Shown here piece after piece: positions 43,720-53,737 of a stretch of DNA of 64,000 bases. The translations under genes were made by a program, and so were the position numbers. The first letter of the stretch is position 1. The number at the start of each line of letters is the position of its first letter. The notes under the pieces were generated by a model that saw only the letters and a list, made by a program, of their open reading frames with translations, was not told the origin of the DNA and did not search any database. Source of the stretch: Thermincola carboxydiphila (GTDB taxonomy: Bacteria; Bacillota; Thermincolia; Thermincolales; UBA2595); NCBI GenBank assembly GCA_016841725.1, contig JAENYP010000015.1:1-64000 (forward strand), read 5' to 3'.

Positions 43720-44169
43720 TTATGTCTGCAAATTGCTGATTAAATTCTCCACGGCTGTTATCTGCTCCCTGAGGCGGCTGATCTCCTCCCTGAGTTGTGG
43801 TAATTCCTCCTTTAATGGTACTAAATACTCCTGCAGCCGGTTTAGCCGGTCATTTAGCTCTGCTGCCATCTGTACAGGTGCTTCACTTCCTGCCTGGGGC
43901 AGCTTTAGCTGCTGGTTAAACTGCTGGAGTAACTGCTGCAGCAGCTGCAACTGCGGCGGCGGCTGAGAATTCCCCTGAATCTGAGGGACTTTCGGAAGCT
44001 GTGGCAGTTTGGGCTTTCCTGCCATTGTTTCACCCTTGCTCACTGGTAAAGACTGCGGGGACAATAAGTTGGTGACAGCGATAAGTAACTGCCCCATTTC
44101 CTGAAGGCGCATTCCCATATCTGCCGCCTGTTCAGGATTAATCACCGGACTTTTTCTCATAACATCCAC
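43720..44169 (-). CDS. Gln/Leu-rich coiled-coil protein
   Basis: A 149-residue protein. The middle is low-complexity, rich in Pro, Gln and Leu (QLLQQLLQQFNQQLKLPQ). The last about 50 residues form a good coiled coil with Leu/Glu/Arg heptads (LPQLREEISRLREQITAVEN). It has no signal peptide or cysteines. I do not recognise it; it may be a spore- or envelope-associated structural protein. Confidence 0.6.
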   Translation of the reverse strand: MDVMRKSPVINPEQAADMGMRLQEMGQLLIAVTNLLSPQSLPVSKGETMAGKPKLPQLPKVPQIQGNSQPPPQLQLLQQLLQQFNQQLKLPQAGSEAPVQMAAELNDRLNRLQEYLVPLKEELPQLREEISRLREQITAVENLISNLQT

Positions 44170-44246
44170 TCCTGGTTACATACTATGCATCGAAAAAGTG
44201 GATAGTTATATCAATCATCACTTATCTGCAAAAAAACATTGCCTCT

Positions 44247-45713
44247 TTAAAAACTCGAGAGACCACTCCATTCCTGCAGCCGGTAAATTACATATCTCAA
44301 TTTGGAGTCATCCTGGTATTTATCGTAATCAACCGTATATTCCCCGCCATGGTTATTCCAGATTTTATCGAAATAAGCTGATACATCCTTTTCCAGACTG
44401 CTATTGTTTGGGGCAGTAATTTTCAGGTCGGCTTCCAGGTTATAATCTCCGATGTTCCTTCGGGTCAGGTTTGCCGAACCACCGTAAATTTCAGTCTTTT
44501 GTTTTCCTTTTATCATGACAACTTTTGTATGGTACTGTTCACCATGGGTATCATACCACCTGATTTTAATTTTGCCCATTGACTTTTCACTAAGTTCTGC
44601 CGCCACCGGCCTGTTGGGAATCCCGTTTTTCTCCATACCAAAGGCATCCTTGTTGGGGTCAAGGACCAGCCTGATATCGGCGCCTCTCGCTGATGCATTC
44701 AGGAGTTCCTCGACGAGGTCCCGTTCCCCGAGATAAAACATCCCCATTTGGATCAGATCCCCAGGCCCTGAGTTTCTGAAAGAATCTATCAGGTGCTTTT
44801 TAATTTTCCCTTCAGTCAGCAGGCTTACCTGTAAATCGCCCCCGGATTTTGCCGGCGCTGAACCATAATATGCTGCACCAGGCTGCTTGGCTGGATTTCC
44901 TGAAAAAGCTGTAACCGCAGCTTCAGACTTAAAAACCTGTTCTGTAATACTTCCTTTGACCACAAAAGCGATATTGGAGTGGTAAGAGCTGGCATCATGC
45001 GGGTTCGCTGATGTTAACAGGGTTTGCTTTTCAGTTACGATTACCTTCCTGTGATTAGCCTTGAAATTAAGCAATTTAAAATAGGAACGCAGTGTTACTT
45101 CCGGGGAGTCCGGACTAAAGGCATTGGGCAGCCACCCTTTTCCCTTTGAACCAAACCACTGGAGAAAGACTCTCCAGAAACCGGAATATGCCGGGTTGGA
45201 ATCCCTTATTTTTGTAAGGTCGGTAAAAGTAACCCGGATCCCGTTTTCCTTCATTCGTTCCATAGGTTTTGAGGGGTATGACCCGTAAAAGGTGTTAATT
45301 TCGTCAGTGATAACGGTGATCTCTGTTTCGGGCTGTTGGCGTTTTTTCTCTATAAGGGCATCTGCCAGGCGGGACGAAAGTGCGGGATAGCTGTACTGTC
45401 TGTTGTATTCGTCATTAAAAAGGAACATATCAATAAGTATATATTCCCGGGCTTCCCCGATAATCTTCAGAGCCCGGTCAAAAATCTCCTGTTCATGAAC
45501 TTTTTGACCATCCTTAATGTAGGTAAGGTCATAGAGAAATTCAACCTCAGAGACATTGTGGGGTTTATCGGCAACAGAAATACCTTCCGGCAGCGGTTTT
45601 TTCGTCCCATAAACAGCGCCTGCCACTGTAAATAAAAGCAGGAAAACAACGATTGTTTTCCACTTAAAAAAACTTCTTCGATAATTTTGCCTGACCTTAA
45701 ACATGGTCTTCAC
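44247..45713 (-). CDS. phospholipase D-like membrane protein
   Basis: A 488-residue protein. An N-terminal signal anchor (about 18-35) is followed by two PLD domains. The first HKD site reads NHRKVIVTEKQTLLTSANPHD and the second YHTKVVMIKGKQ...YGGSANLTRR. It resembles cardiolipin-synthase/PLD proteins; adjacency to pgpA and pgsA supports a phospholipid role, though the exact reaction is unproven. It ends 77 bp from the Gln-rich gene. Confidence 0.87.
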   Translation of the reverse strand: MKTMFKVRQNYRRSFFKWKTIVVFLLLFTVAGAVYGTKKPLPEGISVADKPHNVSEVEFLYDLTYIKDGQKVHEQEIFDRALKIIGEAREYILIDMFLFNDEYNRQYSYPALSSRLADALIEKKRQQPETEITVITDEINTFYGSYPSKPMERMKENGIRVTFTDLTKIRDSNPAYSGFWRVFLQWFGSKGKGWLPNAFSPDSPEVTLRSYFKLLNFKANHRKVIVTEKQTLLTSANPHDASSYHSNIAFVVKGSITEQVFKSEAAVTAFSGNPAKQPGAAYYGSAPAKSGGDLQVSLLTEGKIKKHLIDSFRNSGPGDLIQMGMFYLGERDLVEELLNASARGADIRLVLDPNKDAFGMEKNGIPNRPVAAELSEKSMGKIKIRWYDTHGEQYHTKVVMIKGKQKTEIYGGSANLTRRNIGDYNLEADLKITAPNNSSLEKDVSAYFDKIWNNHGGEYTVDYDKYQDDSKLRYVIYRLQEWSGLSSF

Positions 45714-45734
45714 ATGCCGCCTCCAAACTCTAAA

Positions 45735-46169
45735 TTATGTAAGAAAAACAAATACTGCAGCCTTCATGATAATGTTAGTAATAAGACCGGCTGCCAGGTC
45801 ATCTGCCATAACTCCCAGTCCCCCCGGCAGTCTCTGCAGGCGGTTAATCGGCGCCGGTTTGAGAATATCAAGGAAACGGAAGAGAAGAAATCCGATAATA
45901 AGATAAATTCCATCCCATGTATAGACCGCAATCAAATAGCCGGCAATTTCGTCAACAACTATTTTGGGGCTGTCATGTTCCTGAAGGGTCTTTTCTGCTT
46001 CCTGGCAAATCCATATCCCTAGAACCGCAATGCCGGTAATTAAGAAAATATTGTCAGGAAATAATACTGCCAGCACTAGTCCCAGAAGTGTGCCAAAGGT
46101 TCCGGGGGCCTTGGGGATCAAACCAAGTCCGAAACCTGATGCCAGCAAAACTATAAAGTTTTTTCTCAT
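45735..46169 (-). CDS. pgpA: phosphatidylglycerophosphatase A
   Basis: A 144-residue PgpA, removing phosphate from phosphatidylglycerophosphate. The N terminus ASGFGLGLIPKAPGTFGTLLG is the family signature. Several TM helices follow, and PKIVVDEIAGYLIAVY is another conserved block. It overlaps pgsA by 4 bp, giving the two consecutive steps of PG synthesis. Confidence 0.93.
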   Translation of the reverse strand: MRKNFIVLLASGFGLGLIPKAPGTFGTLLGLVLAVLFPDNIFLITGIAVLGIWICQEAEKTLQEHDSPKIVVDEIAGYLIAVYTWDGIYLIIGFLLFRFLDILKPAPINRLQRLPGGLGVMADDLAAGLITNIIMKAAVFVFLT

Positions 46170-46711
46170 TTCTGACCTGCCTTAAGGAGGTGGCGGGCTC
46201 TCTTAAAATAATCAAGCCCGGACCAAATGGTAAAAAACACGGCCACACCCATGGAGATTTTTCCTATTGGAATATTCAGCAAGCTGAAGGGAAAATCCTG
46301 AATTAACAGAAAAACAATAGCCACTATCTGTGAGATGGTTTTCAGCTTGCCAAGTTTACTGGCAGAAATAACAATACCATCAGCAGCAGCTATTGAGCGT
46401 AACCCTGTTACCGCAAATTCCCGGCCTATAATCACAAATGCCACCCAAGCAGTAATCTTATCAAGCTCAACCAGTGAAATCAGGGCAGCGGAAACTAGCA
46501 GCTTATCAGCCAGAGGGTCCATAAACTTGCCAAGTTTGGTTACCTGGTTCCGTTTCCTGGCAAAATACCCGTCAAGCCCGTCGGTGCTGGCAGCTAAAAT
46601 AAATAATCCCGCAGCCAGGAAATGACCGTACTTTATTTTTATAGAGATAATGGCCAGAAACACCGGAACCAGAATTATTCTGGCAAGGGTAATCTTATTG
46701 GGCAGGTTCAT
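46166..46711 (-). CDS. pgsA: CDP-diacylglycerol-glycerol-3-phosphate 3-phosphatidyltransferase
   Basis: A 181-residue membrane enzyme. The CDP-alcohol phosphotransferase motif D-G-L-D-G-x8-G-x3-D-x3-D lies in TDGLDGYFARKR through LGKFMDPLADK. Its start overlaps the rimO stop by 17 bp. With pgpA it makes phosphatidylglycerol. Confidence 0.95.
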   Translation of the reverse strand: MNLPNKITLARIILVPVFLAIISIKIKYGHFLAAGLFILAASTDGLDGYFARKRNQVTKLGKFMDPLADKLLVSAALISLVELDKITAWVAFVIIGREFAVTGLRSIAAADGIVISASKLGKLKTISQIVAIVFLLIQDFPFSLLNIPIGKISMGVAVFFTIWSGLDYFKRARHLLKAGQK

Positions 46712-48038
46712 TTATTACCTCTCCTATCAAGTCATACTCGTATGCATGAGTAATTTTCACAGGCACAATATCACCCGGTTTCAGGTTTATGCCTCTGACA
46801 GATACTACACCGTCAACCTCTGGGGCATCATATTCTGTACGACCCTCATATAATTCTGCCTCAGTTGCGACTTTTCCTTCAATCAAAACAGAAATTATCT
46901 CCCCAATTTTCCCGATATTCCTGGCATAGGATAGCTCCTGCTGTATTTTCATTAACCTGTCTTTGCGGTATTCTTTGATTTCATCAGATACCTGTCCCGG
47001 CATTCGGGCAGCAGGTGTTCCTTCTTCAGGAGAAAACACAAACACACCCATATGGTCAAAGCAGACCTTTTTCACAAAATCGACCAGTGTCTGGTATTCT
47101 TTTTCTGTTTCACCGGGAAAACCCACTATCAAAGATGTCCTTAGAGCAAGGCCGGGAATGTTTTGTCGCAGTTTTTCAATCAGACGAAGTACATCTTTAC
47201 TGCTGCCCTGTCTGTTCATCTTCCTGAGTATGTGGTCATCTGCATGCTGCAGCGGGATGTCAAGGTATTTGCATATCTTATCATCAGAGGCAATGACTTC
47301 AATGAGGCTGTCGGTAAAATGTGTCGGATACGCATAGAGAATCCGAATCCATTCGATCCCGTCTATTTCTGAAATGCCTTTTAGCAATTCGTCAAGTTTA
47401 TATTCACCATAGATATCAAGTCCGTACCTGGTGGTATCCTGGGCAATCAGGTTAACTTCCCTGACTCCCTTCTCAGCAAGCGCCCGGGCTTCAGCAGTTA
47501 TTGACTCCATTTCTCGACTGCGGTACTCTCCCCTTATCTGAGGAATTGCACAATAGGCACACCTGTTGTTACAGCCCTCTGCCACCTTTATATAAGCAGT
47601 ATAGGGCGGGGTCAGAAGCTCCCGGGGCATATTATGATTATAAATAAAAGAAGGCGCTGCAGCAACACATATCATTTTTTCGCCTGCAGCAGCAGCCTTA
47701 ACAACTTCAACAATACGCGGAATCTCACCTGTGCCTATCAAACCGTCTATTTCCGGTATCTCCTGTAGAATTTCATTACTGTATCGCTGGGCCAGGCAGC
47801 CGGCAGCCACAATAGCCCTGCATGAACCTCGTTTTTTTTGCTCTGCGGCCTCAAGTAAAGCATCAATTGCTTCTTCCTTGGCATCGGCTATGAAACCACA
47901 TGTATTAACTATGATAATGTCTGCACCGTCCTGAGTGCCGGTAATTTCAAAGCCTGCCTTGCGGAGCAAGCCTGTCATCACTTCGGTATCAACAAGGTTT
48001 TTGGCACAGCCAAGACTTAATATCTTTATTTTGCGCAC
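46695..48038 (-). CDS. rimO: ribosomal protein S12 methylthiotransferase
   Basis: A 447-residue radical-SAM methylthiotransferase: UPF0004 domain with conserved Cys (LGCAKNLVDTE, NTCGFIADAKEEAIDA), radical-SAM loop CNNRCAYCAIP and a C-terminal TRAM domain. The RimO type is chosen over MiaB from LGCAKNLVDTE and the AIPQIRGEYRSR pattern. It methylthiolates Asp of S12. The rimO-pgsA-pgpA order is common in Clostridia. Confidence 0.94.
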   Translation of the reverse strand: MRKIKILSLGCAKNLVDTEVMTGLLRKAGFEITGTQDGADIIIVNTCGFIADAKEEAIDALLEAAEQKKRGSCRAIVAAGCLAQRYSNEILQEIPEIDGLIGTGEIPRIVEVVKAAAAGEKMICVAAAPSFIYNHNMPRELLTPPYTAYIKVAEGCNNRCAYCAIPQIRGEYRSREMESITAEARALAEKGVREVNLIAQDTTRYGLDIYGEYKLDELLKGISEIDGIEWIRILYAYPTHFTDSLIEVIASDDKICKYLDIPLQHADDHILRKMNRQGSSKDVLRLIEKLRQNIPGLALRTSLIVGFPGETEKEYQTLVDFVKKVCFDHMGVFVFSPEEGTPAARMPGQVSDEIKEYRKDRLMKIQQELSYARNIGKIGEIISVLIEGKVATEAELYEGRTEYDAPEVDGVVSVRGINLKPGDIVPVKITHAYEYDLIGEVINEPAQ

Positions 48039-48113
48039 TTGAATTTAAAACCTCCGCATGTAAGTATATACTTACTAGTATAGAATATGACCCTTACAGT
48101 GTCAAAAATATTT

Positions 48114-49901
48114 TCAGCGGACCAGACATTTGGGACCCTTTCCAATGAGGTCTTCCCGGCCTGCTTTTTTCAGGGCCTCCTTTACCAGACCGCGGTTTTT
48201 GGGGTTGCGGTACTGAATAAGGGCTCTTTGCATTTTTCTCTCTTTTGTTGACCGGGGCACATAGACCTTCTGCCCGGTTAAGGGATCAATTCCAGTATAG
48301 TATATACACGTAGACAGGCTGCCCGGTGTCGGGGTAAAGTCCTGTACCTGTTCCGGGTTGTATCCCATATCCCTGATATACTCGGCCAGCTCTATGGCAT
48401 CTTTTAAGGTGCTTCCGGGGTGTGATGCAATAAAATACGGTACAAGATACTGCTTCTTGCCAAGCCGGCGGTTTGCCTCATAGAATTTATCAGTAAACCT
48501 CCTGTAAATGTCATGTCCCGGCTTCCGCATTACTTTAAGCACCCCTGAAGATACATGCTCCGGAGCTACCTTTAGTTGTCCGCTGACGTGGTATTTGCAG
48601 ATTTCCCTTAAAACCTCGGGGTCTTTCTCATACAAAAGGTAATCATACCTCAATCCGGAACGCAGAAATACTTTTTTGACCCCGGGCAGGCCGCGTATCT
48701 TTCGGAGCAGTTCAATAAGATCCGAATGGTCTACGGCTACATTTTTGCATTTGTCAGGGGCGAGGCAGTGCTTATCTGCACAGGTGCCTCTTTTAAGCTG
48801 TGCCCGGCAGGCAGGCAGGCGAAAATTGGCAGTGGGACCTCCCACATCATGAATAATCCCTTTAAAATCTGGTAGTTCCGTCAGCAGTCTGGCTTCCCTC
48901 AAAATTGAGTCATGGCTTCTGGGTTGAATAATACAGCCCTGATGAAAATTAAGGGCACAAAAGGCACAACCCCCAAAGCAGCCTCTTTGGGCAGTAATAC
49001 TGAATTTCACTTCCGATAGTGCCGGAATTCCATCATATTTTGCATAAGCAGGGTGGTAGCTCCTCATAAAGGGTAATTCATAGACAGCATCCATTTCTTC
49101 TGTTGTCAGAGGCTTTGCCGGCGGGTTCTGCACCACATACTGCAGCCCGTGAGGCTGGACCAGAATCTTGCCCCGGAACGGGTCCTGCTCACCGTACGCG
49201 AGCCTGAAAGCCTCAGCATATTTATGTTTGTCAGTACTGACTTCATCAAATCCGGGAAGGCACACTGCACCTGCCGGCGGTTTTTCTCCAACGGCATATA
49301 CAGTTCCCAAAATATCAGTGAGTTGTCCGATAGCTTCGCCTTTGGCAAGTCTCAGGCCAATTTCCTCTACCTGCTTTTCCCCCATGCCATAGACAAGAAT
49401 GTCAGCCCTGGAATCCAGAAGTATGGAACGCCTCACCTTGTTATCCCAATAGTCGTAATGTGCCAGCCGGCGTAAGCTGGCTTCAATTCCGCCAATAACC
49501 AGCGGAATCCCCGGCCAGGCCTCCCGGATACGGTTACAGTATACAATGGCAGCCCTGTCGGGGCGTTTTCCCGGGATACCCCCCGGTGAATACAGGTCTT
49601 TTTTCCTGTGATTCCGGTTTCCGGTATAATTACTTACCATGGAATCAAGGTTCCCGGCCGTTACCAGGCATGCATACCTGGGTTTTCCCAACCTTGTAAA
49701 ATCACTGGTGTTATGCCAGTCAGGCTGAGCAATTATGCCTACCTTAAAACCCAATTTTGACAGCAGTCGTGCTATTATAGCAGACCCGAAACTGGGATGG
49801 TCAACATAGGCATCTCCTGTTACTATAAGAAAATCAACATAATGCCAGTTGTATTTAGCCATTTCGTCCTTTGTCATCGGAAGAAAGTCAGTATAACTCA
49901 T
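48114..49901 (-). CDS. ygiQ: YgiQ family radical SAM protein
   Basis: A 595-residue YgiQ-type protein. N-terminal [19 protein letters not shown] and [18 protein letters not shown] segments are typical; the radical-SAM motif is [15 protein letters not shown] (about 308-322). The family's function is unknown. The start is ATG 49901. Upstream (49902-50116) no gene is visible. Confidence 0.93.
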   Translation of the reverse strand: MSYTDFLPMTKDEMAKYNWHYVDFLIVTGDAYVDHPSFGSAIIARLLSKLGFKVGIIAQPDWHNTSDFTRLGKPRYACLVTAGNLDSMVSNYTGNRNHRKKDLYSPGGIPGKRPDRAAIVYCNRIREAWPGIPLVIGGIEASLRRLAHYDYWDNKVRRSILLDSRADILVYGMGEKQVEEIGLRLAKGEAIGQLTDILGTVYAVGEKPPAGAVCLPGFDEVSTDKHKYAEAFRLAYGEQDPFRGKILVQPHGLQYVVQNPPAKPLTTEEMDAVYELPFMRSYHPAYAKYDGIPALSEVKFSITAQRGCFGGCAFCALNFHQGCIIQPRSHDSILREARLLTELPDFKGIIHDVGGPTANFRLPACRAQLKRGTCADKHCLAPDKCKNVAVDHSDLIELLRKIRGLPGVKKVFLRSGLRYDYLLYEKDPEVLREICKYHVSGQLKVAPEHVSSGVLKVMRKPGHDIYRRFTDKFYEANRRLGKKQYLVPYFIASHPGSTLKDAIELAEYIRDMGYNPEQVQDFTPTPGSLSTCIYYTGIDPLTGQKVYVPRSTKERKMQRALIQYRNPKNRGLVKEALKKAGREDLIGKGPKCLVR

Positions 49902-50116
49902 CTTATCACCGGATTCTCACCTTAATTTTATCACCTTTAAATGTGTCTATTATATCATTATATATCACTTTTATCCCAATTACACCCTGAAACCTGCAAA
50001 TGAAATAAAAAGGGCCATGAGCAATACGGATATGCAGGGTTAACTGCAATACCTGAAATAACCCATAACCCATTAAGGCTGATTTTTTATCTGACAGCTA
50101 ATCACCGCTCGGATAA

Positions 50117-50617
50117 TCAACTGGAACGGTAATTGCTAAACTGCAGGGGAACATCATAGTCCTTTTCCTTAAGCAGTTGAATTACTGCCTGCAGGTCATC
50201 CCGGTTTTTTCCCGCGACTCTGACTTTATCCCCTTGGATGGAAGCCTGTACCTTAATCTTTGATTTTTTGATTTCCTTTACAATATCTTTGGCAAAGTCA
50301 GACTCAATTCCCTGCTGTATATTTACCTGCTGCCTCACAGTGTCACCCGCCGCTGGTTCAACCTTGCCATACTTTAATGTCCTGATGTCCACACCTCTTT
50401 TGATAACCTTTGATTCCAGGATGTCAACAACGTTTTTCAGTTTGAAATCATCATCTGAAACCAGGGTTATCACTTCTCCGTCAAACTTTATCTCACTCTT
50501 GCTGCCCTTAAAATCAAAGCGCGTTTCAATTTCCCGTCTTGCCTGATTGAGGGCATTATCAATTTCCTGCATATCGACCTCACATACTATATCAAAGCTG
50601 TTCTCTTTGGCGGCCAT
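50117..50617 (-). CDS. yajQ: YajQ family protein (c-di-GMP-binding type)
   Basis: A 166-residue protein of the YajQ (DUF520) family, almost exactly standard length. Conserved regions: [20 protein letters not shown], and [20 protein letters not shown] followed by the C-terminal VPLQFSNYR. Some homologues bind cyclic-di-GMP and act as transcription co-regulators; others bind RNA. Confidence 0.95.
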   Translation of the reverse strand: MAAKENSFDIVCEVDMQEIDNALNQARREIETRFDFKGSKSEIKFDGEVITLVSDDDFKLKNVVDILESKVIKRGVDIRTLKYGKVEPAAGDTVRQQVNIQQGIESDFAKDIVKEIKKSKIKVQASIQGDKVRVAGKNRDDLQAVIQLLKEKDYDVPLQFSNYRSS

Positions 50618-50637
50618 ATTTTATCCCGTCCTTTCCT

Positions 50638-51468
50638 TTACATAGTACCAGCGGTAAACTCTCTGTTTTTTACCACTTCTCCATATCGACCCAAAACCCC
50701 AAGGCTGGTTCCGTCTTTCACAACCTCAACTGCTCCCGCATTACCAAGTGTCATCACAATATTACTGCCGGTAAATGTTTTAGTTTCCCCCGGGGTTATG
50801 TTTCCGGTAAAAGTATTGGCCCCGTCAACCCGGATATTTATCCAGCAAACCTGGTCTTTACCCTTGAGAGAAATTGTTACGGCATTCTGCTGAACATCTT
50901 CCTCATCCAGGCCTTGATTTTGTCCCTCAGGAACCCCAGGTTCTCCCGGTTCGTCAGGTTGTTTACCCTGCTGCTCATCCATGCCTTCCGGACCATCGCC
51001 TTCACCTGGCTGAGCGCCATTTTTATCTGTTTGTTCACTTGGGGGAGTACCACCCTTATCCTGTAAACCCATATCTCCTTTTTTATTTATATAGCCATAT
51101 GCCACAAGTGTAAAGACTGCCAGGAGGGCAATCACCGCTGTCATCAGGTAAGTCCTCCTGTTGGAACGGTTATTCCTTCGCTGCCGAAATTTCTTTTTGA
51201 ATTCGGTTTCCTGAAACGTCTCCCTCACCGGTGTTCCTAACAGCTTATATTCCATAAGTATTTCTTCCTGGTCAAGACCAAGGTAGTTTGCATAATTACG
51301 CAAAAATCCCTTTGCATAAACTCTTCCCGGAATATCATCATAGTTCCCCTCTTCAAGAGCCTGGAGGTATTTCTTGCGAATTTTCGTGTCTTCCTCAGCC
51401 TTCCTCAGGCTTATGCCTTTGGATTCACGCGCATTCTTAAGGTTTTCTCCAATGCCGCCCATCGTCAC
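50638..51468 (-). CDS. rodZ: RodZ-like HTH membrane protein
   Basis: A 276-residue protein with an N-terminal xre-type HTH (about 6-70, GENLKNARESKGISLRKAEE), a basic stretch, one TM helix (about 106-124), a Gly/Pro/Glu/Gln-rich extracytoplasmic linker and a C-terminal DUF4115 beta domain. This is the layout of RodZ, which links the MreB cytoskeleton to cell-wall synthesis. It overlaps mnmH by 4 bp. Confidence 0.88.
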   Translation of the reverse strand: MTMGGIGENLKNARESKGISLRKAEEDTKIRKKYLQALEEGNYDDIPGRVYAKGFLRNYANYLGLDQEEILMEYKLLGTPVRETFQETEFKKKFRQRRNNRSNRRTYLMTAVIALLAVFTLVAYGYINKKGDMGLQDKGGTPPSEQTDKNGAQPGEGDGPEGMDEQQGKQPDEPGEPGVPEGQNQGLDEEDVQQNAVTISLKGKDQVCWINIRVDGANTFTGNITPGETKTFTGSNIVMTLGNAGAVEVVKDGTSLGVLGRYGEVVKNREFTAGTM

Positions 51469-52514
51469 ACCTCCATTTTTGAAAGTACTGCGCTTATCTT
51501 TGCTGCTGCTGTGGAAATATCACTGGTATCAATACTCAGGTCATACTGAGCGCTGGGTTCGGACGGATACCGGTACAAGGGGTCATAATAACTAACCAGG
51601 AGATGTTGCACCACTTCATTAAGCTGTCCCAGGTCCACCATCCTGCAGAACTCAGTTGTTCTCTGTTTTCCGATTCTTCTTTCAAGAGATTTTATGGCTT
51701 TCTTCAATTCTTCCTTATTCTCTACTAGTCCAAACTCATTTTTAGAACTATATATTCTTTTTATACGTTCCATACGCATTTTTATAGGACAGTAAGCCAG
51801 TATTTTAATACCGTTTCTCATAGCCTCTAGAAGGTTGTCGGGAAGAATAAGCCTGCCTATCCGCCTGCTTTCACATTCGACGATGATATATCCGGCGGCT
51901 TCCCATAAGGCCAGTTCCTTTACCAACAAACTGTCAAACATCTTCTGGCTGGGCTGAGGATACATCCCTATCTGCCCAAAAACAGAACCCCGGTTATTAG
52001 CCAGCCCTTCCAAATCCACGGCGGGTAAAGACATTCTTCTCAGCTCATGAAGCACCTCGGTTTTACCGACACCTGTCAGGCCATGAATAACTACCACCTT
52101 GAGGCTCAGGGGCCTGGTGAGATATTCATGGACATATCTGCGGTAAGCCTTATAACCGCCAACCAGTCTGTAAACCGGCAGTCCCATTGATTCCAGCAAA
52201 GAACAGACTGACTTGCTGCGCATTCCGCCTCTCCAGCAAAAAACAACCAGGGGACCTTCCTGTGCTTGTTCACTGAACTGACGGACAATTCCTGACAGTT
52301 TAGGAGAAACAAACTGAAGTCCCAGCTCCCTGGCCTCCTCGGCGCCCTTTTGCTTATACAGCTTCCCCACCTCAGCCCTTTGGCTGTTATCAAGCAGCGG
52401 GATATTCAAGGCTCCCGGAATTGTAGCCTCTGCATACTCGGATTCAGATCTGACATCTATTATCTTTGCACCCGGTAACTCCAGCGCTTCCCGGACAGAA
52501 ATTTCATTTGACAT
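51465..52514 (-). CDS. mnmH: tRNA 2-selenouridine synthase
   Basis: A 349-residue MnmH/YbbB: an N-terminal rhodanese domain with the catalytic Cys in VFCWRGGMRSKSV and a C-terminal P-loop domain with IHGLTGVGKTEVL. It replaces S by Se (via geranylation) in the wobble 2-thiouridine of tRNA. selD is not in this window, so selenium supply must be encoded elsewhere. Preferred start ATG 52514 (MSNEIS); GTG 52526 is an alternative. Confidence 0.93.
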   Translation of the reverse strand: MSNEISVREALELPGAKIIDVRSESEYAEATIPGALNIPLLDNSQRAEVGKLYKQKGAEEARELGLQFVSPKLSGIVRQFSEQAQEGPLVVFCWRGGMRSKSVCSLLESMGLPVYRLVGGYKAYRRYVHEYLTRPLSLKVVVIHGLTGVGKTEVLHELRRMSLPAVDLEGLANNRGSVFGQIGMYPQPSQKMFDSLLVKELALWEAAGYIIVECESRRIGRLILPDNLLEAMRNGIKILAYCPIKMRMERIKRIYSSKNEFGLVENKEELKKAIKSLERRIGKQRTTEFCRMVDLGQLNEVVQHLLVSYYDPLYRYPSEPSAQYDLSIDTSDISTAAAKISAVLSKMEV

Positions 52515-52596
52515 TTTGAACTTCACCCTTATTGCTAATTATGTTTCTACATTAAGTACTATTATTCCTTCCGTTTTGGCAAATTACGTATCAGAC

Positions 52597-53610
52597 CTAG
52601 TGCTGTCCCGCTGCACCAAGAGCCAGCCTCATAGACTGACGGTAATCATAGGAATTGATGATTCCATTAACCACTCCGGCAGTGAAAATATCAACAGCCC
52701 GCCTGTCCCGGATTTTCTGACCGGGATGCAGCGGAACAGAGACGGAACCCTCTTCTCCAACCATGACAACCCCCAGTTCAGGTAAGACAACAACTACTTT
52801 TCCAACCCCGGTTTCAGCAATCTGCCGGGCAGCCTCCAGGCCGTCATCGAGGGTTTTTATCTTACACTTACAAATCTCCTCTGCAGTATCCTGTGTCATT
52901 ATTACAATATCGAACATTTCAAGTTTTTGATAACAAGATTTCTCCCGAATCTCACCGTTAAATTTAAAACAAACGGGAACTCCGGCCGCAGCCGAAAGTT
53001 CACTTATGTAACTGACTGCAGCCTCAGGAATACCGGAATCAATGATCACCATTCTGCAGTTATTGATAGTGACATCAATGCTCTGCAGCCTCTCTTCCGA
53101 AAGCATGTCTGCGGCCCGCCCGTCAGATATTTCAGCAGATTGGCCCTGGTCAACAAAAGTAACTCTCCGGGGTGTGGGAAACTGGTCCTGAATTAGAAGG
53201 AGCCTGGTATCCAATCCTTTTCTACTCAGTTTTTCCCGTATCATGTTACCATAATCATCTCTTCCGATAACACTTACGGGAAGAGCAGAAATATTCTGTG
53301 CCGCCAGGTGGAGAGATATATTATAAGCAGGGCCCCCTGGAAGAATATCGATTTCTGCTGCGGAATGACCGGCATCGGTTGTTATCGCAGATATTTCGAC
53401 AAAAATTCTGCCTATCACCAGCACTCCGGTCCGGTCATTGAACACATAGCCCCGGCCCAGGATATATCCCTTCCTGATCAGGTTGGAAATATGTACTGCC
53501 GCTGCGGATCTGGATATTCCCAATACCCGGGCCAGGTCATCCTGTGCTATCATAGGGTCGTTTTTTAATATTTTCAGGATTTCTTTTTCCCGTTCCGTTA
53601 TTTTACTCAT
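52597..53610 (-). CDS. PfkB carbohydrate kinase fused to an N-terminal HTH
   Basis: A 337-residue protein. Residues 1-55 form a winged HTH (DDLARVLGISRSAAAVHISN) and residues about 60-330 a ribokinase-type PfkB domain, with GGPAYNISLHLAAQ near the N-terminal substrate site and RRAVDIFTAGVVNGIINS at the C-terminal site. The last motif lacks the usual DTxGAGD glycine/Asp (here DIFTAGV), so catalysis may be changed or the domain may sense ligand. The gene is divergent from the SIR2-like gene. GGAGG precedes ATG 53610. Confidence 0.85.
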   Translation of the reverse strand: MSKITEREKEILKILKNDPMIAQDDLARVLGISRSAAAVHISNLIRKGYILGRGYVFNDRTGVLVIGRIFVEISAITTDAGHSAAEIDILPGGPAYNISLHLAAQNISALPVSVIGRDDYGNMIREKLSRKGLDTRLLLIQDQFPTPRRVTFVDQGQSAEISDGRAADMLSEERLQSIDVTINNCRMVIIDSGIPEAAVSYISELSAAAGVPVCFKFNGEIREKSCYQKLEMFDIVIMTQDTAEEICKCKIKTLDDGLEAARQIAETGVGKVVVVLPELGVVMVGEEGSVSVPLHPGQKIRDRRAVDIFTAGVVNGIINSYDYRQSMRLALGAAGQH

Positions 53611-53623
53611 AAAGAGCCTCCGT

Positions 53624-53635
53624 AAACAATTGTTT
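53624..53635. promoter_or_regulatory. palindromic operator candidate before the HTH-PfkB gene
   Basis: AAACAATTGTTT is a perfect 12-bp palindrome 13 bp upstream of the start codon, between promoter and ribosome binding site of the HTH-PfkB gene. Autoregulation is inferred. Confidence 0.5.
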
Positions 53636-53737
53636 GGTTGTCTTTATGGGTGCCAACAAAAGTATATCAAACTATATTTTTTAGGTCAAGGTATAAAGAA
53701 ACTGTATTTGTTTCAACCTAATGCCAGGAGGTTTGCT

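Noticed and set aside
48114-50116. c-di-GMP riboswitch or other RNA upstream of ygiQ
   Set aside because: The 49902-50116 gap is AT-rich with no conserved core I can recognise.
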